Origin: Bubalus kerabau
Lineage: Eukaryota > Chordata > Mammalia > Artiodactyla > Bovidae
Assembly (NCBI RefSeq): GCF_029407905.1
Contig: NC_073630.1
Span: forward strand, 37,659,001-37,723,000
Direction of reading: 5' to 3'
DNA: 64,000 bases
The position numbers were made by a program, and so were the translations under genes. The notes under the pieces are model-generated. The model did not search any database. It had not been told where the DNA came from and saw only the letters and a list, made by a program, of their open reading frames with translations. Below, in pieces: positions 11,739 through 23,908 of this stretch. Within the stretch, counting starts at the first letter, position 1. Each line of letters starts with the position of its first letter.

Positions 11739-12018
11739 AGGAGAAGGCGATGGCACCCCACTCCAGTACTCTTGCCTGGAAAATCCCATGGACGGAGGAG
11801 CCTGGTAGGCTGCAGTCCATGGGGTCGCGAAGAGTCAGACACGACTGAGCAACTTCACTTTCACTTTTCACTTTCACATAATGAAGAAGGAAATGGCAAC
11901 CCACTCCAGTGTTCTTGCCTGGAGAATCCCAGGGTTGGGGGGAGCCTGGTGGGCTGTCGTCTATGGGGTCGCACAGAGTTGGACATGACTGAAGTGACTT
12001 AGCAGCAGTAGCAGCAGC
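11739..12018 (+). mobile_element. BOV-A2 SINE dimer with 12-bp duplication
   Basis: Two related units are joined by a 'cactttcacttttcac' linker and end in an (agc)n tail. Exact duplications aagtgaaatcag stand at 11727-11738 and 12019-12030, inside an old L1. The reading frame through the SINE is only a translation of the repeat. Confidence 0.95.
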
Positions 12019-12286
12019 AAGTGAAATCAGGCAATCTGGAAATGTTACTTACAGTATGATCCCAACTATATGACATTCTGGAAAAGGCAAAACTATGCAG
12101 ACAATAAAAAGATTGGTGGTTGTCAGTAGCAGGGTAGGAGAGCGCAAAAGATTTGGGGGGCAGTAAAAATATTCTGTAAGAAACTGTAATGAATTGTATG
12201 TGTTATACAGAGAATGCCTACAACCAGGAATGAAACATAATGTAAACCATTGACTCTGGGTGATTGTGACAATGGACATCTTTCCT

Positions 12287-12317
<31 letters not shown>

Positions 12318-12366
12318 TGTACCATTTGGTGAGTGATGCTGATAACAGGGTTGTAAAGGACTAATA

Positions 12367-12530
12367 CAGGTTTGATCCCTGGGTTGGGAAGATGCCCTGG
12401 GGAAGGAAATGGCAACCCACTCCAGTATTCTTGCCTGTGAAATCTCATGGGCAGAGGAGCCTGGCAGGTTACAGTCCATAAGATCACAAAAAGCCAGACA
12501 CTGTTGAAGTGATTTAGCACGCACATACAC
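12367..12530 (+). mobile_element. Bov-tA SINE, 5' truncated
   Basis: It keeps the distal part of the tRNA-like head ('tttgatccctgggttggg') and the Bov-A body. Imperfect duplications aaggactaata and aagggactaata occur around 12356-12366 and 12530-12541, consistent with insertion into the surrounding L1. Confidence 0.85.
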
Positions 12531-12640
12531 AAGGGACTAATATATGTGTGGAAGATAGGAATATGGAACATCTCTGTACCTTCACAGTTTGCTGTAAACC
12601 TAAAACTGCTCTAAAAACAAGAATCCTTAAAAATTAAATA

Positions 12641-13519
12641 AAACAATGATAATGTTGGCATGAATTTTATTTTTGTTCTCTTTTTAACATCATAACTTTT
12701 AATGATATTTCCTAATCTTTTACAATCCTCTATGACCTTATATGCTCATTATCAAGTCCTGAGATCCTGGCAATACAGGCAACAGAACATCTGGCATAGT
12801 TTTCCCTTTTCAACTTATCTCATGCTTTTTCCATGAACTTTGAAAGTTCATTTGCATAGTACAATTGCATTGCTTAAAATAAATTATTCAAATTACTTTA
12901 ATAGAGGCTAGCATATTATATTAAATAAACTGTCATAAATTTGATCAAATGTATCTTATATCTTCCAATTTAAAAGCTAAACCAGAGTAATAATTGTATA
13001 AATAAAAAGTGCTTTTTTCCCAAAATTAATTAAAACTTACAACTGAACCTTTTGGATATTCAGATCAATAATACTCAAGACATGAAAATGAAAAGAAAAG
13101 CTCATGGTATTTGTTTTTAAGTGCATATAAATATTATGCATATAAGACCCATTGTTTTTTTGTTGGCCATTCTTCTAATAAAACCAGAGGCACAGATATG
13201 TTACATTTGCCATATATTAAGAGAGCCATGAGAAGAACACAAAAAGAAATCACTGTATGTTTTGATGGTATGAACAACAAACAAAACACCATGACTTCAG
13301 TTATCAAGAGGAAGTCTTGATAGATTTCATAGTGGTCATAGATTTCATAGTGATCAAATCTTATCCATAGTATTTTAAAAATAAAGACAAAATACTTTAA
13401 ATATTAATTTGTCATTTCTTTGTTGCTGTTGCTTTGAGCCCTTAAAATGCTTTATAAGGGCCTTACCTACAAAGGATCTTTTACTTAAATATTTAATATT
13501 TAAGTGTCATGTAAAAGTA
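12641..13519. other. AT-rich non-genic DNA with a short tandem duplication
   Basis: No gene seen. At 13319-13357 an approximately 19-bp unit containing 'tagatttcatagtg' is repeated in tandem with one change. The open frame 13111-13320 is unsupported. Confidence 0.6.
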
Positions 13520-14086
13520 CTAAGGATGGTGACTACAGTCATGAAATTAAAAGACGCCTGCTCCTTGGAAAGAAAGCTATGACAAACCTAGACAGTGTGT
13601 TAAAAAGTAAAGACATCACTGTACCAACAAAGGTCCACATAGTCAAAGCTATGGTTTTTCCAGTAGTCATGTATGGATGTGAGAGATGGAACATAAAGAA
13701 GGCTGAGCACCAAAGAAATGATGCTTTTGAACTGCGGTGGTAGAGAAGACTCTTGAGAGTCCATTGGACTGCAAGGAGATCAAACCAGTCAATCCTAAAG
13801 GAAATCAACCTTGAATATTCATCAGAAGGATGGATGCTAAAGCTGAAGTTCCAATACTTTGGCCACATAATGCAAAGAACCAACTCATTGGAAAAGACTG
13901 ATGCTGGGAAAGATTGAGAACAGGAGGAGAAGTGGGTAACAGAGGGTTAGATGGTTGGATAGGATCACCAACTCAATGGACATAAATTTGAGCAAACTCC
14001 AGGAGATGGTAAAGGACAAGGAAGCCTGGCATACTCCAGCCCATGGAGTCACAAAGAGTCAGACACGACTTAGCGACTGAACAGCA
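13520..14086 (+). mobile_element. BovB LINE 3' fragment
   Basis: It begins in the ORF2 region that translates as DGDYSHEIKRRLLLGKK and continues to the 3' tail (gacacgacttagcgactgaac). The frame 13504-13743 preserves part of the sense protein; after that a TAG and other stops end it. It is diverged relative to the 6979-7855 copy. No clear duplication was found. Confidence 0.9.
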
Positions 14087-14090
14087 ATAT

Positions 14091-14394
14091 CAAGAAAAAG
14101 TAGGTTATATTTTTAGTTTTTTACCTTATATATATTAGCTAAAAAAAAATCACACAGCATATAAGAGAAATATGAAGCTTTTGTCAAATTATGACTGTAT
14201 CATGAGACCCTGCAAACTGAGACAAGAGCTGGTGAAGTTACATGAGGCCTCCACATCGCCTCGCTATTTTCTGAATATGAAAGCATATGTCAGGATTGTT
14301 CCAGTTTTGTATGTAAAGAGCTTGGAAGTTGCTACTCCATCCTAACAAATGAAAATATGAACAAAGTCAACAAAGAAAATAATCAATTCTTACA
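14091..14394. other. Non-genic spacer between two BovB fragments
   Basis: About 300 bp of AT-rich sequence with no recognised element. Confidence 0.5.
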
Positions 14395-14682
14395 GGAGAT
14401 CAGTCCTGGGTGTTCATTGGAAGGACTGATGTTGAAGCTGAAACTCCAATACTTTGGCCACCTGATGCGAAGAGCTGACTCATTTAAAAAGACCCTGATG
14501 CTGGGAAAGATTGAGGGCAGGAGGAGAAGGGGATGATGGAAGTTGAGATGGCTGAATGGCATCACCAACTCAAAGGACATGAGTTTGGGTAGGCTCCAGG
14601 AGTTGGTGATGGACAGGGCAGTCTGGCGTGCTGCAGTTCATGGGGTCGCAAAGAGTCAGACACAATTGAGTGACTGAACTGG
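14395..14682 (+). mobile_element. BovB LINE 3' fragment
   Basis: It runs from 'ggagatcagtcctgggtg' to 'gagtgactgaactgg'. The sense frame is interrupted and the antisense frame 14383-14580 is only a shadow. It is 5' truncated with the ordinary BovB tail. Confidence 0.9.
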
Positions 14683-14904
14683 AAGAACCCATAAGACAGG
14701 GAAGAAGACAGGGGCAAACCACTGCCCTCATGATTGGAGAGACAGACAGACAAACAAATATCGGGAATAAAAACTCATCAGAGAACACATGTAGGGGAGG
14801 AAGCTGCCTGTGGAACCAGAGCCAGGATAGGAACCCCAAACAGTGATTGACAAATTGCCAGGAGCTCAGTGCAGCAATTCTGAAATCTAAAAGTCTGGAT
14901 GGGA

Positions 14905-15225
14905 GTACTTCCTTGGCAGCTTGGTGGTAAAGAATTTGCCTGCCATTGCAGGAAACATGGGTTCAGTCCCTGATGTGGGAAAATCCCACATGCCACAGGA
15001 CGACTAAGAGTGCACCACAACTACTGAGCCTGCGTTCTAGAGCCTGGGAACCACAACTACTGAAGCCCATGGTCCTAGAGCCTGTGTTCTACAAGAGAAA
15101 CCACTGCAATGAGAAGTCCACACACCACAACTAGAGAGCAGCCCCCTTTGCCCACACAGAGAAAGCCCACATAACAATGAAGACTCAGCACAGTCAAAAA
15201 TAAATATTTAAATAAAACTGAAAAT
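14905..15225 (+). mobile_element. CHR-type SINE (cetartiodactyl tRNA-derived)
   Basis: The head is tRNA-like ('ggtggtaaagaatttgcctg', 'gggttcagtccctgatgtg'). The body holds the repeated motif 'ccacaactactga' and the block 'ccactgcaatgagaag'. The end is an AT-rich (aaat)n-type tail. This SINE group is older than the Bov-tA/BOV-A2 SINEs and is shared more widely in cetartiodactyls, so it supports the lineage call. About 320 bp, near full length. Confidence 0.85.
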
Positions 15226-15832
15226 AAATTAAAATCAAAATCCAGGGGGATCCAGTCATAGGGAAATCCCTACTGTATTACAAGATTTACTTCCAGAAAT
15301 TCAACGAGATTCCCACGCAAATATCACAGAAAAAAAATCCCCTCTGACTTGTGGTAGAAGAAGGGTAAAGGGAACCACTTTGAAATACACAAGAGAACAG
15401 TGTTCTTAACCAAGTCTGCCCTCGGGATAAACAAGCCACAGTCCAATGTGCTGGGAAATCATCACAGCTTAACTGACCTCGGGAAGGGTAAATTTCAACT
15501 TCAGCCCACTCTAGCCGTCTCATCCCACTTATTAAGGAGGGTGGAAAAAACTGAACTTCACAAGTGTTCCTTACAGACCACAGATCAGACTCAATAAAAA
15601 GCTGAAACCTAATCACACAGGACCATAGAGGATTCCCTTCCCACCACACCTCACTACCTCAGTAAAAAAGATCTATTTGCAGCAGTCCCTTTTACTTGGT
15701 ACATCGTGGCCAGCTATCAAGAAAACACCACAAAGTATTTCAAAAGATAATAACATTTGAAGAGACAGAGCAAGCATCAGAACCAGACATGGCAGGAAAG
15801 TTAGGATTATCATACCAGGAATTTAAAACAAG

Positions 15833-16043
15833 GGCCTCCCTGGAGGTTCACTGGTAAAGAATACACCTGCCAATGCAGGAGACACAAGTTCAATGCCTAG
15901 GTCATGAAGATGAGGAGGAGAAAATGACAACCTACTCCAGTATCTTGCCTGGGAAATCCCATGGACTGAGGAACCTGGTAGGTTACAGTCTATGGGGTCA
16001 CAAAAAGAGTCAGACACGACTTAGTGACAACAACACAAAAACA
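15833..16043 (+). mobile_element. Bov-tA SINE with 13-bp duplication
   Basis: A head-to-tail Bov-tA starting 'ggcctccctggaggttcac' and ending in a (caa)n-like tail. Exact duplications aatttaaaacaag lie at 15820-15832 and 16044-16056 within the old L1 ORF1 region. Confidence 0.95.
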
Positions 16044-16368
16044 AATTTAAAACAAGTATGATTAATACACTCTAACATGCTCGTCAGTATGCAAGAACAC
16101 AAGGGCAATGTAAGTAAATAATGAAAATACTAAGAAAGAAGCAAAAAGAAATGCTACAAATAAAAAACACTTTCACAATGTAGAATGACTTTGATGGGTT
16201 TAACAGTACACTTTGGATACAGTTGAGGAGAGAATCTCTGAGTTTGAAGATACATCAATAGAAACCTCCAATAATGAAAAGTGAAAAGAATAGTGAATGG
16301 GGGGAAAAAAAAAAAACATAACAGAATTTCTAATGACTAAGAGACAAAGAAAACAACTATAAAAGTTA

Positions 16369-16466
16369 TTGTTGTTGCTGTTCAGTCTCCAAGTCATGTC
16401 CAACTCTTTGTGACCCCATGGACTACAGCATGCCAGGCTCCCCTGTCCTTCATTACCTCCTGGAGT
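16369..16466 (-). mobile_element. Very short BovB 3'-end insertion (about 98 bp)
   Basis: The reverse complement of the last hundred bases of BovB ('gtccaactctttgtgacccc' and 'attacctcctggagtt'). The 9-bp duplications taaaagtta lie at 16360-16368 and 16467-16475. Only the 3' terminus was copied. Confidence 0.88.
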
Positions 16467-16659
16467 TAAAAGTTACAGCATATGTGTAATGGGAATATCA
16501 GAAGGACTAGAAAAAGAAAATAACAAAAGAAATATTTGAAACAATAATGATTGAGAATTTCCCCAATTTAATGTCAGACACATAATGACAGGTGAAGGAG
16601 GATTACAGAAAACCAAGCAAAATGAATGCCCAATAAATTATACCTCAACATATCATTTT

Positions 16660-16923
16660 CTGGAGAAGGAATTGGCAACCCACTACAGTATTCTTGCCTG
16701 GAGAATCCCAGGGATGGGGGAGCCTGGTGGGCTGCTGTCCATGGGGTCGCACAGAGTCAGACATGACTGAAGCAACTTAGCATGCATGCATGCATTGGAG
16801 AAGAAAATGGCAACCCACTCCAGTATTTTGCCTGGAGAATCTCAGGGACAGAGAAGCCCGGTGGGCTGCCGTCTACAGGGTCGCACAGAGTTGGACATGA
16901 CTGATGTGACTTAGCAGCAGCAG
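16660..16923 (+). mobile_element. BOV-A2-type SINE dimer with 11-bp duplication
   Basis: Two units are joined by an alternating 'gcatgcatgcatgca' linker and end in (agc)n. Exact duplications catatcatttt lie at 16649-16659 and 16924-16934. Here both units resemble the right-arm unit, unlike the left/right pair at 11739-12018. Confidence 0.9.
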
Positions 16924-17261
16924 CATATCATTTTTTAATATAGACAATAAAAGATAAAGAAAAAAATCTTGAAAACAGCCAGAGGATAAAAAACTCCTCT
17001 ATACTCTATAAGCATATAGAGGAATGAAGATGAGAACTGCACCCAACTTCTCTTCAGAAACCATGCAAGGAATAAGAGAGTAAAGTGAACTACTTTAAAT
17101 GGTCAGAAAAAGACCACTAACCTAAAATGCTGTACCCTCTGAATTTATCCTTCAAATGTGAAGGGAGAAAAAGACTTTTCTAACAAAAATTGAATTTGTT
17201 GCCAGTAGACCTGTTATGCAAGAAATGTGAAAAGCAGTTCTTTAAAGAGAATGCACTGTTA

Positions 17262-17385
17262 AGTATAAAATAAGCTACAAGGATACATTATACAGCACAG
17301 GGAATATAGCCAATAATTTGTAATAACTATGAGTGGAGTATGACCTTTAAAATTGGGAATCACTATCTTGCATACATCTAAAGCA
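17262..17385 (+). mobile_element. L1 3'-terminal scrap inside the old L1
   Basis: About 120 bp that do not belong at this point of the host L1 and resemble an L1 3' UTR end: 'acagcacagggaatatagcc', 'ctatgagtggagtatgacc' and 'gaatcactatcttgc'. The flanking L1 resumes at 'gtcagaaacttggatc'. Duplications are not clear. Confidence 0.65.
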
Positions 17386-17521
17386 TGTTAAAAAATATAT
17401 GTCAGAAACTTGGATCTATATAAAGAAGTGAAGAGCACTGAAGATGAAGTGAAAGTAATAAATTTATTATTATTAGTTGATCTAACATTAGCTTGCTCAA
17501 AATAATAGCAACATGTACTTT

Positions 17522-17546
17522 ATTATATATATATATATATATATAA
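17522..17546. repeat. (TA)n microsatellite
   Basis: About 11 TA dinucleotides in succession, within the intergenic part of the decayed L1. Confidence 0.9.
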
Positions 17547-20101
17547 AATTTACATGGTTATGTATGTTTATAAAAGTGAAAGAATGACAGCATTAACCAA
17601 AGGGATGAGAGAGAGGAATGAGACTGATTTGGTTGGTATAAGGTATTCGAAGTACCCTTCAAGTAGTAAACTGTAATTTGAAAGTGAACTTGGATTTGTT
17701 GTTAATATATTCTGCAAACTTGAGGGCAACCACTAGTTTTTTTATAAAAGCACAACTGATATGCTAAGAAAGAAGATAAAATGGAATTACAAAATTCTCA
17801 ATTAAAACCACAAAAGGAGAAAAAAGTTGAAGACAAAAATAGGAACAAAAACAATGGCAACAAGAAGAATATAGTGATGAACATGGTAGATATTAATCCA
17901 TCTCTACCAATAATCCCTTTGAGTATCAATGATCTGAATATACCAACTAACAGACAAAGACTGTCAGAATGGATCAAAAAAATGTGAGTGAACTACAAGA
18001 AACCTACTTTAAATATAAAGTACATGTGGATTAAGAATAAGCAAAGAGATAAAAATACACCAAATTAACCTAAATGAATGTAGGACTAGCTGTACTAATT
18101 TCAGAGAGTAGACTTCAAAGCAAGGAAAATTAATCAGGAATAATGAAAGATGTAACAAAATGAAAAGGGGGAAATTTCTTCCACAAGACATAACAATCCT
18201 TAATGAGCACACATCTAACAGAGCATTTAACAACATGAGGCGAAAACGGATAGAACTGCATAGACAAATAGGTGAGTCTACTATTAGTTATATACTTCAA
18301 CACCTCTCTCCCCAAAATAGATTTTTTTCAGCAGGCAGAAAATCAATACATACTGAACTCAACAATACCATCATTCAACTGCATACAATTATTATCTATA
18401 AGCTACTTCATCCAATGGAAGAATACACATTCTTTTCAACCTCACATACAATTATTCACCAAATAGATCACATTCTGGGCAAACAAAGAAATCACATAAT
18501 ACATCCTTTCAGACCAACATGAAACTAAACCAAAAATCAATAACAAAGAAAACTGGAATCTCAAAATACATGAAAATTAAGCAATACAATTCTAAATAAC
18601 ACACAAGCCAAAGAAGAAATGTCAAAGGAAAGGAAATATTTTGAAGTAATTGAAAATGAAAATGTGGCCCATCAAAATTTGTGGGATACAGTAAATAAAG
18701 GCAGTTCTTAGAGGCATTTATAACACTGAATGCATATGCTAGAAAAGATCTACAATAATCTAAGCTTTCATCCAAAAAAACTAGAAACAGAGCAAGTTAC
18801 ATGCAATATAAGTTGAAGGACAGAAGAATTAGAGAAGAAATCAATGAAATTGGAAACAATACAGAAAACAACAACAAAAAATAATCACTGAAATCAAACA
18901 ACTGCTCTTTGAAAAGATCAATACAAATCAATAAACCTCAGCCAAGCTCACTACTAGGAAAAAGACTTACTAAAGTCATAAATAAAACAGAACCTTACTA
19001 TAGATCCTGTGGAAATTTAAAGGCTAATAAAGGGATGCTATAAACAAATCTATGCCTACAAACTGGATAACCTAGATAAAATGGTCCATTTCTTTAAAGA
19101 CATATGCTTTCAGAATTCACAGAGGAAAATAATAGGTATTCTTAATAGGCCTATATGTAACAACAAAATTGAATCAATTATTAAAGACCTTTTAAAACAT
19201 AAAACACCTGATGCAGTTGAATCCACCAATAAATTCTACCAAACATTTGACAAGTAATTTTACTAATTCTCTGCAATCTCTTTCAGATACAGAAGCAAAG
19301 GAATTACTTTCTAACTCATTCTGTGAGGCCAGCATTACTCTAATGCCAAAATTAGAAAAAGATGTCAATAAAGTAAAACTATAAAACAATATATTTCATG
19401 AACATGGACACAAAAATCCTCAACAAAATATTATCAAGTTGAATCCAAAAAAGCACAAAATAAGTGTAAACTATGATATGAGATTTATCCCAGGTATGCA
19501 AAGCTGGTTCAGAATTTGAAAATTATTGTAATCCATCTTATAACCAGGCCAAAAGAAGAAAAATCACATGATGAGATTATCAGATGTAGAAAAAAGCATG
19601 ACAAAAATCCAGCCTTCATGCATGATAAAAACTCAATAAACTAGGAATAGACAAGAACACCCTCAACTTGATGAAGAATATCTACTGAAAAAAACATATA
19701 CACCTAACATTTTAGTTGATGTTGGGAAATCTGAGGTTTTCTCAGTAAACTCAAGAGACAAGGTAAGGATGTCTTTTCTCAATACACTTTTTCCAGTGTC
19801 TTAGTGGAATTATTAGTAAATCAAATAAATGGGATAAAATAAAAAGTATATAGAGTGGGAAGAAAGACATAAAACTGACTTGTTGACTGGGGATTTGATT
19901 ATCTATGTAGAAAATTTGCATAAATCAAATTCGTGGAACTAATCAGTGATTATAGGAAGATTGCAAAATACAAAGGTTATTACATTAAAGTCAGCTTCAT
20001 TCCTATATACTAGCAAAGAGCAAGTGGAATTAAAAACATAGTATTATTTATACTACCACCTCCAGAATTGAAATACTTGAATATAAATATAACTATAGTA
20101 A

Positions 20102-21358
20102 AATAATGCTCAAAATTCTCCAAACCAGGCTTCAGCAATATGTGAACCGTGAACTTCCTGATGTTCAAGCTGGTTTTAGAAAAGGCAGAGGAACCAGAGA
20201 TCAAATTGCCAACATCTGCTGAATCATAGAAAAAGCAAGAGAGTTCCAGAAAAACATCTATTTCTGCTTTATTGACTATGCCAAAGCCTTTGACTGTGTG
20301 GATCACAATAAACTGTGGAAAATTCTGAAAGAGATGGGAATACCAGACCACCTGATGTGCCTCTTGAGAAATTTGTAGCCAGGTCAGGAAGCAACAGTTA
20401 GAACTGGACATGGAACAACAGACTGGCTCCAAATAGGAAAAGGAGTTCGTCAAGGCTGTATATTATCACCCTGTTTACTTAACTTCTATGCAGAGTACAT
20501 CATGAGAAACGCTGGACTGGAAGAAACACAAACTGGAATCAAGATTGCCGGGAGAAATATCAATAACCTCAGATATGCAGATGACACCACCCTTATGGCA
20601 GAAAGTGAAGAGGAACTCAAAAGCCTCTTGATGAAAGTGAAAGTGGAGAGTTAAAAAGTTGGCTTAAAGCTCAACATTCAGAAAACGAAGACCATGGCAT
20701 CCGGTCCCACCACTTCATAGGATGTAGATGGGGAAACAGTGGAAACACTGTCAGTCAGTATTTTTTGGGGCTCCAAAATCACTACAGATGGTGACTGCAG
20801 CCATGAAATTAAAAGACGCTTACTCCTTGGAAGGAAAGTTATGACCCACCTAAATAGCATATTCAAAAGCAGAGACATTACTTTGCCAACAAAGGTCCGT
20901 CTAGTCAAGGCTATGGTTTTTCCTGTGGTCATGTATGGATGTGAGAGTTGGACTGTGAAGAAGGCTGAGCACTGAAGAATTGATGCTTTTGAACTGTGGT
21001 GTTGGAGAAGACTCTTGAGAGTCCCTTGGACTGCAAGAAGATCCAACCAATCCATTCTGAAGGAGATCAGTCCTGGGTATTCATTTGAAGGAATGATGCT
21101 AAAGCTGAAACTCCAGGACTTTGGCCACCTCATGCGAAGAGTTGACTCATTGGAAAAGACTCTGATGCTGGGAGGGATTGGGGGCAGGAGGAGAAGGGGA
21201 CGACAGAGGATGAGATGGCTGGATGGCATCACTGACTCGACAGACATGAGTCTGAGTGAACTCTGGGAGTTGGTGATGGACAGGGAGGCCTGGCATGCTG
21301 CAATTCATGGGGTTGCAAAGAGTTGGACACGACTGAGTGACTGATCTGATCTGATCTG
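20102..21358 (+). mobile_element. BovB insertion carrying the reverse-transcriptase core
   Basis: A 1.25 kb 5'-truncated BovB inserted in the old L1. The polymerase motifs are readable: FIDYAKAFDCVDH around 20268-20306 and an intact YADD at 20574-20585. A Trp-to-stop (TGA, near 20219), a further TAG near 20377 and later frameshifts kill the ORF. The final sense frame 21015-21344 gives the Arg-rich C-terminus. The 3' tail is (tgatc)n, at 21340-21358. The antisense strand retains a 189-codon frame (20678-21247). Confidence 0.95.
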
Positions 21359-22065
21359 ATATATATACAAAATCAACATGAGGAAAATTACAAAACTCTG
21401 ATGAATAAAATCAAAGAAGTAATTATAAATAAGATATTTTATATTTGTGGATAGAAAGCCTGAATATTGTCAAGATATCTGGTCTTCCCAAATTGACCTG
21501 TAGATTCAATGCAATCCCATTTGAAACCCCAGAAAGTTATTTTCTGGATATTTACAAACTGACTTTAAACTGTATAAGGAAGGAAAAAGTCACAGAATAA
21601 CCATCACAATAAATAAGTGAAGGAAGATGGTTGGAGGTAGCACTATCTGGCTTGAAGATTATAAACATACAGTAATCAAGACAGTGTGGTACTGGTCAAA
21701 GTAAAGACTAAATAGAACAGTGGAACTAATTCCATAGGAATAAGAGAACAGACTCTGTAGGATTTCAGTACCTGTAGACCATGAAATTTGTGCACATGGT
21801 CTTATGTGTCTGGATATGTTTCAGTGTCTCCTAGTTTATAGTCTGTGGGAACTTGAATAGAATTTGAAATCTACTGCTGTGTGAAAACTGTATAAATCAA
21901 TAATGTCAAGTTGGTTCATAATGATTTTCAGGCCTATTATATTCTTCTACTTCTCTATACATTCATTCAATTAATTTCTGTACATTCATTCAACTAATTT
22001 CTGAGAGTTTGGTATTGAGACTCCAACTAAAAATGTGAATTTATCTACCTAAAACAAACAAAATA

Positions 22066-22256
22066 TGTTTATTGTTTAGTCACTCAGTTGTGTCTGACTC
22101 TTGGCCATCCCATGGACTGTAGCCTGCCAGTTTCCTCTGTCCATAGGATTTCTCAGGCAAGAACACTGGAGTGCATTGCCATTTCCTTCTCTGGGGAATC
22201 TTTCCAACCCAGAGATTGAACCTGGGTCTCTTGCATTAACAGGAGGATTCTTTGGG
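22066..22256 (-). mobile_element. Bov-tA-like SINE, minus strand
   Basis: The reverse-complement body 'tttagtcactcagttgtgtc' through 'ttccaacccagagattgaac' and a truncated tRNA-like head ending near 'aggaggattctttggg'. It sits within the poorly assigned part of the old L1. Confidence 0.85.
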
Positions 22257-23908
22257 AAAAATATTAATTTATCTGCTTAAAAGAAACAACTGTAATATAC
22301 AGTGGAACTATATGTAATTTGCTCTGTATTTTCCACGTCTCCTGTAATTGTGTTATCATATTTCATAATTTAAAAAATAAAAAGATAAAGATAAAGAACA
22401 ATGGACAAAATAAAGAGCTCAGAAATAGACTACCATGAATTTAGTCAATTGATCTCTGATGAATGATCAAAGGCAAGACAATGGAGCAAGAGAGTCTTTC
22501 AATGAATGTTGCTGGAAAAACCAGACAACATCCACATATCAAAAAATGAAGGTGGACACTACCTTACTCCCTTCAAAAAATTAGCTCAACATAAATCACA
22601 AAAGTCCTAAATACAAAAGTCAAAACCATAAAATTCCTAAAAGTTAGAAAATCTAGATATAGCAATGGCATTTTAGACACAACAAAGGCACAGTTCATAA
22701 AAGAAATAATTAATAAGCTGGACTTAATTGAAATAAAAACTTCTGTGCATCAAAAGTCAATGACAAGAGAGTCAGAAGACATGACACAAACTGGGTGGGG
22801 GGAATATTTGCAAAGGACATCTCAGATTAAAGAACTGTTAGTCAAGATTACATTCTAGGAAAGGCAAAACTACAGAGATAGGAAAAAAAAAAATCAGTGA
22901 TTGCAAGGGTCTGTGAGGGCTCTTAATGGGAGGACAGAGCATTTTTAGGGCAGTAAAACCTGCCTGTATGACATGATGGTGGTGGACACAGTTCACACTA
23001 TGCATATGTCTAAACCCCTAGAATCCAATACCAAGAGTAAACACAAGAAAACACAGATTTGGGGTGATTACAATGTGTCAGTGTTGGTTCAACAGTTCTA
23101 ACAAACTGTTAGACCTTCCACTGTAATGGGAAACGTTGATAATGAAGAATTCTATGCAAATGTGGGGATGGGCACACAGGCATACTTCCTTAATTCTGCT
23201 GTGAACCTAAAACTGACCTCAAAAAAGAAAGTCTTAGGGCATCCTGCTCAGACTTCTGCACACAGCAACAAACTGAGGACTTTGTGCAGCCATTAGGCAC
23301 TAGGAACTCAGGTCTGAAGGGCCAGGTCAAAGTTTCTGCCCAGGGCACCCCATGAGCAAGAGAAGCTGGACCAAGCACAAAAGAAAAGAAGAAAAGTTTT
23401 ATCTCCATGAATTGGAAAAAATTACAAAGAAAAGTCTCAATGATTACACAAAATCATTCCAAGATGATGCTCTTTTTTGCCAAAAGAGAGAGATAAAGCC
23501 CTGAGCCTTTGGAGTAGGAACACTGACTCCAAGACCCTAGACTACCAAAGAACTAACCCTAGGGAGTATCAAATAGTGAGAACTCACACAAAGGAAACCA
23601 CTTGAATATAAGACCCAGTATCACCCAACCACCAGTAGGACCCTGTGCAGGATGCCTCATCTAAATAATAAACAAAACAAAAATACAAACCCAATCATCA
23701 GAAGACAGGATTGCCGCCTCACTCAGCTTTGCCTATCAGAGGAAAACCAGACAAACAAAACAAAAACTCAGCACAAATATCACTCTATACGAAGCCTACA
23801 CAAACCACTGGACCAACCATAGGAGGGAAGAAATGAAAAGGAAGAAAGAATTTAACCTTGAGGCCTGGAGAAGGAGTCCTCAAACATAAAAAGTTAAAAA
23901 AAAAAATA

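Larger units (their letters stand above)
11461..12640 (+). mobile_element. Old L1 3' end, interrupted by two SINEs
   Basis: Three collinear pieces (11461-11726, 12031-12355, 12542-12640) read as the terminal part of an old L1: 'tgtggtatattcagacaat', then 'ggttgtcagtagcagggt', then 'aaacctaaaactgctctaaa' before an A-rich end. The interruptions are a BOV-A2 dimer and a Bov-tA. There is no intact frame. A long poly(A) at 12292-12316 lies inside it. Confidence 0.7.
15226..23238 (+). mobile_element. Old near full-length L1 (L1M-like), heavily decayed
   Basis: Collinear L1 sequence runs from a 5' UTR-like stretch ('cttcagcccactctag', near 15490) through ORF1 (16480-17250) and the ORF2 endonuclease (17780-18520), then the reverse-transcriptase region (18900-20100, 21361-21780) and a 3' end near 23230. 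Stops and frameshifts are scattered throughout, so no protein can be made. It is interrupted by a Bov-tA, a tiny BovB, a BOV-A2 dimer, an L1 3'-end scrap, a 1.25 kb BovB and a second Bov-tA. The ends are approximate, and 21780-22060 is poorly assigned. Confidence 0.75.
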
